From positions 868,001-932,000 of the forward strand of contig NZ_CP102850.1 in the NCBI RefSeq assembly GCF_024734075.1: a stretch of DNA of 64,000 nucleotides, given 5' to 3'. The notes below the pieces were generated by a model that made no database searches, was not told where the DNA came from, and was given only the letters and a program-made list of their open reading frames with translations. Source of the DNA: Gordonia mangrovi (lineage in GTDB: Bacteria; Actinomycetota; Actinomycetes; Mycobacteriales; Mycobacteriaceae). How positions within the stretch are numbered: position 1 is the stretch's first letter; every line of letters begins with the position of its first letter. Made by a program: the position numbers and the translations under genes. Below, one piece after another: positions 40,122-48,696 of the stretch.

Positions 40122-41204
40122 TCAGTTGAACTGCACGTGCGCCAGCGCACGGCCGAAGATCTTGCGGTCGCCCTGCTTGGCGACGATGGCGATCACGCCG
40201 CGGCGGGTTTCCGGATCCAGCGACTTGATCTTGCCGGTGAAGTCGACCTGCGCGTAGCCCTCGGCCGGGACGTACACCGGACTGGTGAACCGCACGTTGT
40301 ACTCGAAGATCGCGGCCGGGTCGCCGACGAAGCTGCTGACGAAGCTGGCGCCCAGACCCATCGACTGCATGCCGTGGGCCACCACGGTCTCCAGGCCGAT
40401 CACCTTCGCGACCTCGTCGGAGAAGTGGATCGGGTTGGGGTCACCGGCGACGCCGGCGTAGTTGACGAGATTGCCGCGGGTGAGCGTCTTGGTCATCGGC
40501 GGCAGTTCCTGACCGACGGTCAGGTCGTCGAAGTTGATCGCCGAGTACGGCTTGGGGTCCACCTGCGGGTCGGGAGCCGAGTAGCGGTCGAACGGACCGT
40601 GCACCGTCTTGGGCATGACGGCCTCGCGGTCGACCTTCATCATCACGTGCTCGAGCTTGTCGAGGACGTCGGGGTCGGCCTCCACGGCCGGGCGCGCGAC
40701 GAGGCTGGTGAAGGTGGTCATCACCGGTTCGTCGTGCTGGTTCCAGATGATGTTCTTGGTCACCAGCACGTCGGTGCCGGCCATCTGCCGGAACGATTCG
40801 AGCGACACGTCGCAGATGAGCTGGTCGCCGACCTTGACGGGCTGATGGAACACCAGACGCTGATCGGTCTGCATGATCTGCCACAGGTCGTAGCCGGTGA
40901 CGACGTCCTCGAACAGACGACGCTGGGCGATGATGCCGAGCACGGAGACGAAGGTGGGTGCCGCGATCAGGGTGTCGTGACCCATCTCGGCTGCGGCCTG
41001 CTCGTTCCAGTGCACCGGGTGGTCGTCCTGGACGGCGCGGGCGTGCTTGCGGACCTCTTCGCGGCCGACCTCGTAATAGTCGTCGACGGTGTAGTTGAAG
41101 CCCACCATCTCCTTGGTGTGGGCTGCGATCTCGTCCGGAGTCAGCTTGACGCCGTTCTTCAGTGCCTCGATCCGCTGCTGGATCTCTGCTTCGGTCACTG
41201 ACAT
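40122..41204 (-). CDS. Fused (3R)-hydroxyacyl-ACP dehydratase HadA-HadB
   Basis: 360 residues from ATG 41204 (MSVTEAEIQQRIEALKNGVK), with AAGGAG upstream; the longer open frame lacks homology. Residues about 10-165 form a HadA-like hot-dog domain (YYEVGREEVRKHARAVQDDH). Residues about 215-360 form a HadB/MaoC-like hydratase domain with the catalytic Asp and His in AGVAGDPNPIHFSDEVAK. In M. tuberculosis hadA, hadB and hadC are separate genes beside rpmG. Here A and B are fused and no hadC is seen in the window. Expected role: dehydration step of the FAS-II cycle that elongates meromycolate. Confidence 0.9.
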   Translation of the reverse strand: MSVTEAEIQQRIEALKNGVKLTPDEIAAHTKEMVGFNYTVDDYYEVGREEVRKHARAVQDDHPVHWNEQAAAEMGHDTLIAAPTFVSVLGIIAQRRLFEDVVTGYDLWQIMQTDQRLVFHQPVKVGDQLICDVSLESFRQMAGTDVLVTKNIIWNQHDEPVMTTFTSLVARPAVEADPDVLDKLEHVMMKVDREAVMPKTVHGPFDRYSAPDPQVDPKPYSAINFDDLTVGQELPPMTKTLTRGNLVNYAGVAGDPNPIHFSDEVAKVIGLETVVAHGMQSMGLGASFVSSFVGDPAAIFEYNVRFTSPVYVPAEGYAQVDFTGKIKSLDPETRRGVIAIVAKQGDRKIFGRALAHVQFN

Positions 41205-41312
41205 CGGATGCCGCTCCTTCACTGCGCCTACGCCTGGGCCGTTCCCCGTGGCCGGTTGTGCTCTTCCGTGGGCAGGTCGGTCAGCGCCGACCGGTTCGCC
41301 TGCCCTACGGCT

Positions 41313-41345
41313 GCGGGCTGCCTCTTGGATCAAGAGGCAGCCCGC
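41313..41345 (+). terminator. Hairpin with T-tract on the plus strand, between hadAB and rpmG
   Basis: Perfect 15-bp stem (41313-41327 with 41331-41345), 3-nt loop GAT, followed by TTTT on the plus strand. Both neighbours run leftward, so the U-tract faces the wrong way for them. It could still stop rpmG transcripts as a bidirectional hairpin, or end an antisense RNA. Confidence 0.65.
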
Positions 41346-41381
41346 TTTTAGTCGTTCATACCGGAATCGCCGGTGATGCGC

Positions 41382-41549
41382 TCAGCGCGATTCCTTATGT
41401 GCCTGGTGCTTGCCGCAGTTCGGGCAGAACTTCTTGATCTCGAGGCGGTCGGGATCGTTGCGGCGGTTCTTCTTGGTGATGTAGTTACGGTGCTTGCACA
41501 CCTCGCACGCCAAGGTGATCTTGGGGCGAACATCTGTTGAGGAGGCCAC
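41382..41549 (-). CDS. rpmG: Ribosomal protein bL33
   Basis: 55 residues from GTG 41549, too short for many gene callers. Starts [20 protein letters not shown] and ends [15 protein letters not shown], with two CxxC pairs (CEVC and CPNC), so this is the zinc-binding form of L33. AAAGAAGG lies 7 nt upstream of the start. It sits just downstream of tRNA-Met and upstream of hadAB, as in mycobacteria. Confidence 0.95.
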   Translation of the reverse strand: MASSTDVRPKITLACEVCKHRNYITKKNRRNDPDRLEIKKFCPNCGKHQAHKESR

Positions 41550-41632
41550 TTCGTTGCCTTCTTTCGGTGGTACGTGGCGGGCTCGGGCTGCCCTTTTGCG
41601 TGTTCGGGTCCGAGCTGGTCGGCACCGATGTG

Positions 41633-41706
41633 TAGCGGTGGAGGGACTCGATCCCTCGACCTCACGATTATGAGTCGTGCGCTCTAACCAGCTGAGCTAC
41701 ACCGCC
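41633..41706 (-). tRNA. tRNA-Met (CAT), elongator type
   Basis: 74 nt. Acceptor GGCGGTG pairs with CACCGCT (one G-U), D-arm AGCTCAGCTGGTTAGAGC, anticodon loop CTCATAA, T-arm GAGGG-ATCGAGT-CCCTC. The ordinary first pair argues for elongator rather than initiator. Confidence 0.95.
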
Positions 41707-41726
41707 ATGTGGACTGGGGTCCAGCG

Positions 41727-41799
41727 AGCCCCCTGACGGAATCGAACCGTCGACCTTTTCCTTACCATGGAAACGCTCTGCCGACTGAGCTAAGGGGGC
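41727..41799 (-). tRNA. tRNA-Thr (GGT)
   Basis: 73 nt. Acceptor GCCCCCT pairs with AGGGGGC, anticodon stem TTTCC/GGAAA with loop ATGGTAA (anticodon GGT), T-arm GACGG-TTCGATT-CCGTC. Confidence 0.96.
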
Positions 41800-41915
41800 G
41801 TGCCCGAGCATTTCTGCTCGAGAGCCTTAACGAGGTTACACACTGAACCAGGCGCTCACCAAATCGCTGTCGCGACCGGTGGCGAGCGCCGAAAGATCAG
41901 CGTGGGACCACGTTG

Positions 41916-41996
41916 TGGCAGGTATAGGATTCGAACCTATGTAGCTTGCGCGACGGATTTACAGTCCGCTCCCTTTGGCCGCTCGGGCAACCTGCC
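41916..41996 (-). tRNA. tRNA-Tyr (GTA)
   Basis: 81 nt. Acceptor GGCAGGT pairs with ACCTGCC, anticodon loop CTGTAAA (GTA), long class II variable arm (CGCGCAAGCTACAT), T-arm ATAGG-TTCGAAT-CCTAT. Confidence 0.95.
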
Positions 41997-42130
41997 GTGC
42001 CGTTCCGTGGGCCGTTCACACGGCGGTAAGAACAACGCCGTGAAGAATACAACGAGCATCCCGCTTCCACGCAAATCGGCTGCTCAGCGGCTCATCGCGG
42101 GTTCGGTCCGGAGCCGGCACCGCACGACGA

Positions 42131-42136
42131 TAGGCT
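42131..42136 (+). promoter_or_regulatory. -10 box, leaderless start of yajQ
   Basis: TAGGCT, a near-perfect actinobacterial -10, ends 7 nt before ATG 42144. No Shine-Dalgarno. Confidence 0.65.
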
Positions 42137-42143
42137 GTCGGTC

Positions 42144-42635
42144 ATGGCTGATTCATCGTTCGACGTGGTGAGCAAGGTCGACCGCCAGGAGGTCGACAAC
42201 GCCCTCAACCAGGCGGCCAAGGAGCTGTCGCAACGCTACGACTTCCGTGGCACCAACACCGGCATCGAATGGTCCGGCGAGGAGACCATCGTGATCACCT
42301 CCGACGCCGAGGAGCGCGCGCAGGCCGGGCTCGAGGTGTTCAAGGAGAAACTGATCCGCCGCGACATCTCACTCAAGGCCTTCGACGCCGGCGAACCCGC
42401 CGCATCCGGCAAGACGTTCAAGATCTCCGGCAAGATCGTCGAGGGCATCGACTCCGAGCACGCAAAGAAGATCTCCAAGAAGATCCGCGACGAGGGCCCC
42501 AAGGGCGTCAAGGCGCAGATCCAGGGTGAGGAACTGCGCGTCTCCAGCAAAAAGCGCGACGACCTGCAGGCCGTCATCGCCCTGCTCAAGGGCGAGGACT
42601 TCGGCATCGCGCTGCAGTTCGTGAACTACCGCTAG
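42144..42635 (+). CDS. YajQ family cyclic-di-GMP-binding-like protein
   Basis: 163 residues, [20 protein letters not shown], with [10 protein letters not shown] and the closing [12 protein letters not shown], all typical of the YajQ/UPF0234 family. Full length. Some relatives bind cyclic di-GMP or nucleic acid; the function in Mycobacteriales is unproved. The 3' end overlaps the convergent LuxR-type gene by 4 nt. Confidence 0.95.
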   Translation: MADSSFDVVSKVDRQEVDNALNQAAKELSQRYDFRGTNTGIEWSGEETIVITSDAEERAQAGLEVFKEKLIRRDISLKAFDAGEPAASGKTFKISGKIVEGIDSEHAKKISKKIRDEGPKGVKAQIQGEELRVSSKKRDDLQAVIALLKGEDFGIALQFVNYR

Positions 42636-43291
42636 ACGATCCCGATCTCCCGCGCGCGCATCCCGGCCTGAAACCGCGACTGCGCGCCGAGCGCCGCCAT
42701 CAACTCGGCGACCCGCCGACGATACGTCCGCACACCGAGCCCGAGGCTGCGTGCCGCCGTCTCGTCCTTCACCCCCTGGCTCAGCAGGTCGAGCACCTGC
42801 GGGGCCAGGCGGCGGACGTCGGCGATGCGCGCGTCGTAGGAAGCGAGATCGGTCGCCGACCGCCACGCGGCCTCGAACAACGACGACACCCCGGCGACGG
42901 TGTCCGGCTGAGTGATCACGCTATAGCTGCGTGCGCCGGCAGCGCGGTCGCCGGCCAGGATCACCAGCCGCCGGTCGATGATGACGGTCTCGTTGATCTC
43001 GTCACTCGTCACGCGGATGTCGGCACCGAACCGGCGCAGACGGTTGGCCAGCTCGTTGGCGGTGACCGGATCGAGCAGGCTCGCCGCCCGGTAGATCTTC
43101 CGGACGCGCTGTTCGGTCCGACGTGGCCGAACCGCCGCGTCGGCCAGTTCTCCGGTGCCGTGCGCCCACGCGAAGGTCCACAGATCGTTGGCCGCGCAGG
43201 AGACCTCGGTGGCGGTGGCGAACAGATGCGCTGTTCGTCGGAGCAGTTCCTCCTCACCGCGCACGACGGTGACCGACTCGGTGCTGTGCAT
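42632..43291 (-). CDS. LuxR-type helix-turn-helix regulator
   Basis: 219 residues. The C-terminal HTH reads [20 protein letters not shown] then [20 protein letters not shown]. The N-terminal domain has a phospholipase-D-like or sensor-type pattern ([20 protein letters not shown]) seen in other orphan actinobacterial LuxR-HTH regulators. A CACAAT box ends 7 nt before the ATG, so the mRNA may be leaderless. It is divergent from the aldo/keto reductase with 98 nt between, so that gene is a candidate target. Confidence 0.82.
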   Translation of the reverse strand: MHSTESVTVVRGEEELLRRTAHLFATATEVSCAANDLWTFAWAHGTGELADAAVRPRRTEQRVRKIYRAASLLDPVTANELANRLRRFGADIRVTSDEINETVIIDRRLVILAGDRAAGARSYSVITQPDTVAGVSSLFEAAWRSATDLASYDARIADVRRLAPQVLDLLSQGVKDETAARSLGLGVRTYRRRVAELMAALGAQSRFQAGMRAREIGIV

Positions 43292-43298
43292 GGCATCG

Positions 43299-43304
43299 AT
43301 TGTG
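43299..43304 (-). promoter_or_regulatory. -10 box, leaderless start of the LuxR-type gene
   Basis: CACAAT on the minus strand, 7 nt before ATG 43291. Confidence 0.45.
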
Positions 43305-43389
43305 CGCCCGATCGACGCTCCGGTGTCGCGTTGGCAGCTTGTTGCCGGCTCATCGCGCGTGGACCGATGCGAGGAGCACGCTGGCTTCC

Positions 43390-44316
43390 ATGACCTCAGA
43401 TATCAGCACCTCCGCCATCGTTGGAACCGCCGACGCCGCCGGCACCTGGCAGCTCGGCGACCGCACCGTTAACCGCCTGGGCCTGGGCGCCATGCGCCTG
43501 GGCGGTATGCCGTGGGAGCCACCGCGCCGCCGCGACGACGCCACCGCCGTCCTGCGCCGCGCCGTGGAACTCGGCGTCAACCACATCGACACGGCCGCCT
43601 TCTACTTCACCGCGGTGCGGTCGTGCAACGAACTGATCAGCACTGCCCTACAGCCCTACCCCGACGACCTCGTACTCGCCACCAAGGTCGGCCCCAGTCG
43701 GTCACGCGACGGCGAGTTCGAACCGATGGCGCGCCCCGAGCAGCTGCGGACCCAGGTCGAGGAGAACCTCCGCGATCTCGGTGTCGATCAGATGGGTCTG
43801 GTCAATCTGCGTTTCGGCGTCGGGATGGACAAGACCGCCGGGTCGGTCGCCGAACACATCGGGGCGCTCGTCGACCTGCGCGACGCGGGCCTGCTCCGCA
43901 CCATCGGACTCTCCAACATCACCGCCGACCAACTCACCGAAGCCCTCTCCATCACCCCGGTGGCCTGCGTGCAGAACCGGTACGGACTCACCGACCGCGG
44001 CGACGACGACCTGCTCGAACTGTGCGGCGAGAAAGGCGTGGCCTTCGTTCCGTTCTTCGCCGTCGCCACCGCCACCGGCGCCTCCCCCGTCGACGGCCCG
44101 GACGCGACCGGGGAGGCGGAGATCACGGCGGTCGCCGACAAGCACGGCGCGACGCCGGCCCAGATCAGGCTGGCGTGGACGTTGCAGCGCGGCCCCCATG
44201 TACTCGCCATCCCGGGCACCGGCAACCCGGCGCATCTGGAGCAGAACGTCGCGAGCGCATCACTGCGACTCGACGACGCCGACCTCGCGACGCTCGACGC
44301 CATCGCGGCCGGCTGA
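43390..44316 (+). CDS. Aldo/keto reductase family oxidoreductase
   Basis: 308 residues from ATG 43390 (MTSDISTSAIVGTADAAGTW). Barrel motifs LGLGAMRLGG, HIDTAAFYF (catalytic Asp and Tyr), LVLATKVGP (Lys), and the NADPH-binding RTIGLSNITADQL and AIPGTGNPAHLEQN. The fourth catalytic residue, usually His in LxLLH, is Asn in LVNLR, as in a subgroup of actinobacterial reductases. Substrate unknown. Divergent from the LuxR-type regulator. Confidence 0.9.
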   Translation: MTSDISTSAIVGTADAAGTWQLGDRTVNRLGLGAMRLGGMPWEPPRRRDDATAVLRRAVELGVNHIDTAAFYFTAVRSCNELISTALQPYPDDLVLATKVGPSRSRDGEFEPMARPEQLRTQVEENLRDLGVDQMGLVNLRFGVGMDKTAGSVAEHIGALVDLRDAGLLRTIGLSNITADQLTEALSITPVACVQNRYGLTDRGDDDLLELCGEKGVAFVPFFAVATATGASPVDGPDATGEAEITAVADKHGATPAQIRLAWTLQRGPHVLAIPGTGNPAHLEQNVASASLRLDDADLATLDAIAAG

Positions 44317-44372
44317 GCCGACGAGTCGCCGAGGACCCCGATCTGCGTGGACCGCCTCTGGTGGTGCTGCGG

Positions 44373-44804
44373 TCACGCCAACGTGTGAATGCGCTGCTGG
44401 TCGTCGGGGGCGAGCACCGGTGCGATCTTCCTGTCGAAGGTGACCAGGCGCGCGGAATTCTGCGCGGCCAGATTCACCAGGTGTAGGTCGGTGACCTGAC
44501 GGAAGCCGACGAGACCGGTGAGGCCGATACTCGCGTACGCCAGGGACGAATTGTCCGGCAGGAAGACCGAACGCTCATGCTCCCGCAGTGAGCCCAAGGT
44601 GGTCAACGCCGCCTCCGCCTCCACCACTCGGCCCATGACCGACCGGTTGAGTGCCATTCTCAGCAGGCCGGCCTCCGTGATCGGCGTCGTCGCGAATCGA
44701 CCGGTGGCGGCGAACCATTCCTGCGCAGATCGATGATGGACATGGCCAGGCGCAAGGAGCGCCACCAGCACATTGACGTCGGGCAGATCGAGGTCACTCA
44801 TCAT
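44373..44804 (-). CDS. PIN-domain toxin, VapC family
   Basis: 143 residues from ATG 44804 (a second ATG follows at 44801). DLPDVNVLVALLAPGHVHH supplies the first Asp, ITEAGLLRM the Glu and VTFDRKIAP the last Asp of the PIN metal site. VapC proteins are Mg2+-dependent endoribonucleases, often cutting tRNA or rRNA. The start overlaps the antitoxin gene by 8-11 nt, the normal coupled arrangement. Confidence 0.92.
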   Translation of the reverse strand: MMSDLDLPDVNVLVALLAPGHVHHRSAQEWFAATGRFATTPITEAGLLRMALNRSVMGRVVEAEAALTTLGSLREHERSVFLPDNSSLAYASIGLTGLVGFRQVTDLHLVNLAAQNSARLVTFDRKIAPVLAPDDQQRIHTLA

Positions 44805-45024
44805 CGAGCATGGCACGGGCGACCATCCCATCGGTCACCACGTGGCCCGGCTCAGCGGGCAGCAGCACGAGCCCGTTCGATTCGGTCGGTCGGGGTTGAT
44901 CCGAGGACAGGCCCGCGAGGGCGAGCTCCGAGACAGCTTCTCCGACGCTCTTGTTGCGCCCATCGTTCACGCGAGCACGCGCAGCCGCGAGTACCTGCGG
45001 GTCGATGTCCAGCGTCGTTCTCAT
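44794..45024 (-). CDS. VapB-type antitoxin
   Basis: 76 residues from ATG 45024 (MRTTLDIDPQVLAAARARVN), a ribbon-helix-helix DNA-binding start followed by a flexible toxin-binding tail ending DGMVARAMLDDE. It precedes vapC and should repress the pair. A TATCCT box 6 nt before the ATG suggests a leaderless mRNA. Confidence 0.9.
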   Translation of the reverse strand: MRTTLDIDPQVLAAARARVNDGRNKSVGEAVSELALAGLSSDQPRPTESNGLVLLPAEPGHVVTDGMVARAMLDDE

Positions 45025-45030
45025 GTGATC

Positions 45031-45036
45031 AGGATA
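45031..45036 (-). promoter_or_regulatory. -10 box, leaderless start of vapBC
   Basis: TATCCT on the minus strand, 6 nt before ATG 45024. Confidence 0.5.
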
Positions 45037-45055
45037 ACGCATCACGCATCACCCA

Positions 45056-45916
45056 TCACCGTCCCGCGTGCGGCCCCCGTCTCGCCATCTCGTGCAGCCG
45101 CGCGATGCGGTCCTCGGTCGGCGGGTGGCTGGAAAACAGCTTGGCCACACCGCCGCCGCGGAACGGGTTGGCGATCATCAGGTGCGACTGCGACTCGATC
45201 TTCGGGTCCTCGGGCAGCGGCGCGCGGTCGATGCCGCCGCTGATCTTGGCCAGCGCCGAGGCCAGGGCGAGCGGATCGCCGGTGAGCTCGGCGCCGGACT
45301 CGTCGGCCTGATACTCCCGCGACCGCGACACCGACATCTTGATGACCGACGCGGCGAGCGGGCCGAGCAGCGTGATCATCAGCACGCCGAGTATGCCCGG
45401 GCCATTGTTGCGACCGCCACCGAAGAAGAATGCGAAGTTCGCCAGGCCGGTGATGATCGAGGCCATCGCGCCGGCGATCGACGAGATCAGGATGTCGCGG
45501 TTGTAGACATGTGACAGCTCGTGGCCGAGCACCGCGCGGAGTTCACGCTCATCGAGCAACCGCAGGATGCCCGCGGTGCAGCAGACCGCTGCGTTCTTCG
45601 GGTTGCGGCCGGTCGCGAAGGCGTTCGGCGACTCGGTGGGGCTGATGTAGAGCGCCGGCATCGGCTGACGCGCGGTGGTGGCCAGCTCACGCACGATGCG
45701 ATAGAGCACCGGCGCCTGCACCTCGGTCACCGGCTGCGCATGCATCGACCGCAGCGCCAGCTTGGCGGAGTTGAAGTAGACGTAGGCGTTCGTGGCGATC
45801 GCGATGACGACCGCGAACAACAGGATCGTCGGGCTCTGGAACATCGCTCCGATGCCGACGATGATCGCCGACATCAGACCCATCAACGCAGCGGTCTTCA
45901 GACCATTGAAATGCAT
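45056..45916 (-). CDS. htpX: Zinc metalloprotease HtpX
   Basis: 286 residues from ATG 45916 ([20 protein letters not shown]), with GAGGG 5 nt upstream. Two N-terminal membrane helices, zinc site [11 protein letters not shown] (HExxH), two more helices, and the third zinc ligand Glu in [12 protein letters not shown]. Membrane-bound M48B protease for quality control of membrane proteins. It lies close to the vapB promoter (31 nt), but in the same direction. Confidence 0.95.
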   Translation of the reverse strand: MHFNGLKTAALMGLMSAIIVGIGAMFQSPTILLFAVVIAIATNAYVYFNSAKLALRSMHAQPVTEVQAPVLYRIVRELATTARQPMPALYISPTESPNAFATGRNPKNAAVCCTAGILRLLDERELRAVLGHELSHVYNRDILISSIAGAMASIITGLANFAFFFGGGRNNGPGILGVLMITLLGPLAASVIKMSVSRSREYQADESGAELTGDPLALASALAKISGGIDRAPLPEDPKIESQSHLMIANPFRGGGVAKLFSSHPPTEDRIARLHEMARRGPHAGR

Positions 45917-46124
45917 CTGTCCCTCGTTCTCACGCATCACCCGACGCACGTCGTCGGGCTGCTTTCACTCTTCCAAACGACCGAGGGGTCGGCAGAGTTT
46001 CCCTCCGCCACCGATGCGGGTGGACCGTGAGGTCCGAACTCGGCTAGCGAACTGCTCACAACCTGGGGTTCGGTGCTCCGTAGCGTCGGTTTTCACCACG
46101 CCGGCGTCGGCCCCGTCGGTCCCT

Positions 46125-46155
46125 GACGGTTCTGGCGGGTGCGGCCAGAACTGTC
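46125..46155. terminator. Hairpin downstream of the polyprenyl synthase gene
   Basis: 12-bp stem with one G-U (46125-46136 with 46144-46155) and 7-nt loop, 24 nt after the polyprenyl synthase stop. The arm GCGGCCAGAAC matches the repeat core seen near 1990 and 55011. A direct repeat AACCCGTGCGG follows twice (46161 and 46182). The rest of the 263-nt gap 45917-46179 shows nothing else. Confidence 0.55.
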
Positions 46156-46179
46156 GGGCCAACCCGTGCGGCGCCCGGG

Positions 46180-47199
46180 CTAACCCGTGCGGTCGATGGT
46201 GTAGCGGACCAGTGAGCTGAGTGCGCTGTGGGCGGGGCCGTCGGGCAGCTGTGCGAGCACGGCCTCGGCGTCGTCGGCGTAGGCGCGTAGCCGGGCGTGG
46301 GCGGCCGTCATGCCCGACGATGCGTTGAGCACCTCGATCGCCTCGGTGACGGCCGCGTCGTCGGTGACCGGCCGGGCCGCACCCGTCTGCGGATCCAGCA
46401 GCAACGCACGCAGCCGCTGCGACGCGGCGTCGTCCTCGCGCAGCGCGTAGAGCACCGGCAACGTGTGCACACCCTCACGCAGATCCGTGCCGGGTGTCTT
46501 GCCGGAGTCGCCACTGACCGAGCTGATGTCGATGATGTCGTCGGACACCTGGAAGGCGGTGCCGATGATGTCGCCGAGGGTGGACAGCCGCTCCACGTCG
46601 TCGGCGGTGGCATGCGAGGCCATCGCACCGAAGCGGCCGGATGCGGCGATCAGCGAGCCGGTCTTCTCCCACACCACCTTCAGGTAGTGCTCGATGGGGT
46701 CACCACCCGCCGCCACGCCGACGGTCTCGCGCATCTGCCCGGTGACCAGTTCGGCGAAGGTCTCGGCGATGATGCGCACGGCGTCGGGACCCAGCGTCGA
46801 CACCAGCCGCGATGCCCGCGCGAACAGGAAGTCGCCGGACAGGATGGCCACGGAGTTGGTCCAGCGGGAGTTGGCGCTCTGCGCACCGCGTCGCAGTTGC
46901 GCCTCGTCCATCACGTCGTCGTGATACAGCGTGGCGAGGTGGATCATCTCCACCACGGTCGCCGAGGTGATGACCTCCGAGGCGTCCGGCTGCTCGCCGA
47001 ATTGCGCCGCAAGAATCGCAAACATGGGGCGGAAGCGCTTGCCACCCGCCTTGGCCAGGTGCGTGGCCGCCTCGGTCATGATCTCGTCACCCGACGAGAG
47101 TTCGGTCAGCAACAGGTCCTCGACCTGCTCCAACGACACCCGGACGGTCTCGGCGAACTCGTCGGTGCCCAGGTCCAACCCGGCGAATGTGGACTTCAC
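46180..47199 (-). CDS. grcC1: Polyprenyl diphosphate synthase (GrcC1-like, menaquinone side chain)
   Basis: 339 residues from GTG 47199. First Asp-rich motif LYHDDVMDEAQLRRG and second VSDDIIDISS, the substrate-Mg2+ sites of trans-polyprenyl synthases. Length fits long-chain enzymes (hepta/octaprenyl). Beside menJ and htpX as in M. tuberculosis, so it probably makes the menaquinone side chain. Chain length cannot be told by eye. Confidence 0.93.
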   Translation of the reverse strand: MKSTFAGLDLGTDEFAETVRVSLEQVEDLLLTELSSGDEIMTEAATHLAKAGGKRFRPMFAILAAQFGEQPDASEVITSATVVEMIHLATLYHDDVMDEAQLRRGAQSANSRWTNSVAILSGDFLFARASRLVSTLGPDAVRIIAETFAELVTGQMRETVGVAAGGDPIEHYLKVVWEKTGSLIAASGRFGAMASHATADDVERLSTLGDIIGTAFQVSDDIIDISSVSGDSGKTPGTDLREGVHTLPVLYALREDDAASQRLRALLLDPQTGAARPVTDDAAVTEAIEVLNASSGMTAAHARLRAYADDAEAVLAQLPDGPAHSALSSLVRYTIDRTG

Positions 47200-47299
47200 G
47201 CGCTAGCCGCTCCATCTCGTCGTCGGTGCAACCGGCCTTCTCCGGTCGGCTGCCATGCTGCCGAGCCTAGTCGTAGTCGCGGCCCGACATACTGGTCGG

Positions 47300-48601
47300 G
47301 TGAGTAGCGACGACTCCCCACACCCGAACGTCACCCGACCGATTCCCGAACGCACCGATGTCCTCGTCGTCGGTGCAGGTCCGGGCGGTTCCGCAGCGGC
47401 GGCGTATGCGGCGGCCGCCGGGCGCGACGTGGTGTTGCTCGACGCGGCGACGTTCCCGCGCGACAAGACCTGTGGCGATGGCCTCACTCCGCGGGCGGTG
47501 GCCGAACTCGACCATCTCGGGCTCGGCGATTTTCTCGCGCACCGGCCGCGCATCGACGGACTCGCCCTGCACGGATGGGGTGCCACCCAAGCGGTGCGAT
47601 GGCCGTCGGGCCGGTTCCCCGCCTACGGCAGCGCGGTGTCGCGGATGGAGCTCGACGACGCCATCCGTGACCTCGCCCTCTCCCGCGGAGCCCGAATGGT
47701 GCAGGGCGCCAAAGCCGTCGACGTCACGATGGCCGGCGACCGGATCGCCGAGGTGATCGTCGACGACGGATCGGGTCGGGTACCGATCACGGTGCGCGAG
47801 GTGATCGTCGCCGACGGGGTGCGGTCGGGATTGGGCAAGAAACTCGGCCGCGAGTGGCATCGGGAGACCGCCTACGGGGTCGCCGCCCGCGCGTATGTGC
47901 CGTCGGGCCGCGCCGACGATCAATGGATGGGCTCGCATCTGGAACTGCGCGGTCCCGACGGCGATCTGCTGCCGGGTTATGGCTGGGTGTTCCCGCTCGG
48001 CGACGTCGCGCCCGGGCCGCTGCCGCTGTCGGGTGGGCTGCTCAACGTCGGCGTCGGCGCGCTGGCCACCGCCAAGCGGCCCGCACATATGGCGCTGCGG
48101 CCCATCCTCGAGCACTACGCGGCGATGGTCGGCGACGAGTGGGCTATTCACGGCCCGCCGCAGCTGCTGACCTCGGCGTTGCTGCCGATGGGTGGTGCGG
48201 TGACCGGGGTGGCCGGACCGAACTGGATGCTCATCGGCGACGCCGCGGCCTGCGTGAACCCGCTCAACGGGGAGGGCATCGACTACGCGCTGGAAACCGG
48301 TCGGCTGGCCGTCGAACTCCTCGCCGAGTCCACCGACCACAGCGCCCGGTGGCGCGATCTGCTCGCCGAGCACTACGGCCTCGCCTTCTCCGCCGCCCGC
48401 CGGCTCGCCGGACTGCTCACCGTGCCGCAGACCGTGCCCGCCCTGGGCCGGCCCGGCATCCGCTCGGCGCGGCTGATGTCGCTGGTCGTGCGGGTGATGG
48501 GCAACCTGATCACCCCCGACGACGCCGATCTCGTCGCCCGCGCCTGGCGCACCGCCGGTCGAGTCTCCACCCGTATCGACGAGCGCCCGCCGTTCAGCTG
48601 A
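47300..48601 (+). CDS. menJ: Menaquinone reductase MenJ (geranylgeranyl reductase family)
   Basis: 433 residues from GTG 47300. FAD-binding GAGPGGSAAAAYAA at about 22-35, the CGDGLTPRAV motif of geranylgeranyl reductases, and LIGDAAACVNPLNGEGIDYA (FAD ribityl region). The M. tuberculosis homologue saturates one isoprene unit of menaquinone. Divergent from grcC1 with 100 nt between; a CATACT box lies 6 nt before the GTG and no Shine-Dalgarno is seen. Confidence 0.93.
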   Translation: MSSDDSPHPNVTRPIPERTDVLVVGAGPGGSAAAAYAAAAGRDVVLLDAATFPRDKTCGDGLTPRAVAELDHLGLGDFLAHRPRIDGLALHGWGATQAVRWPSGRFPAYGSAVSRMELDDAIRDLALSRGARMVQGAKAVDVTMAGDRIAEVIVDDGSGRVPITVREVIVADGVRSGLGKKLGREWHRETAYGVAARAYVPSGRADDQWMGSHLELRGPDGDLLPGYGWVFPLGDVAPGPLPLSGGLLNVGVGALATAKRPAHMALRPILEHYAAMVGDEWAIHGPPQLLTSALLPMGGAVTGVAGPNWMLIGDAAACVNPLNGEGIDYALETGRLAVELLAESTDHSARWRDLLAEHYGLAFSAARRLAGLLTVPQTVPALGRPGIRSARLMSLVVRVMGNLITPDDADLVARAWRTAGRVSTRIDERPPFS

Positions 48602-48618
48602 CCACAGCGGTCCCCATC

Positions 48619-48665
48619 GCTGACCGAGTAGGCGACGAGCGCAGCGAGGAGCCGTATCGAGATCC
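48619..48665. repeat. Dispersed palindromic repeat, copy 2
   Basis: 47 nt, GCTGACCGAGTAG through CGTATCGAGATCC, matching 36729-36776. It lies 17 nt beyond the menJ stop and may act as a terminator. Confidence 0.6.
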
Positions 48666-48696
48666 CCCCACCCCACTTTGGAACAAAACGAATGAT

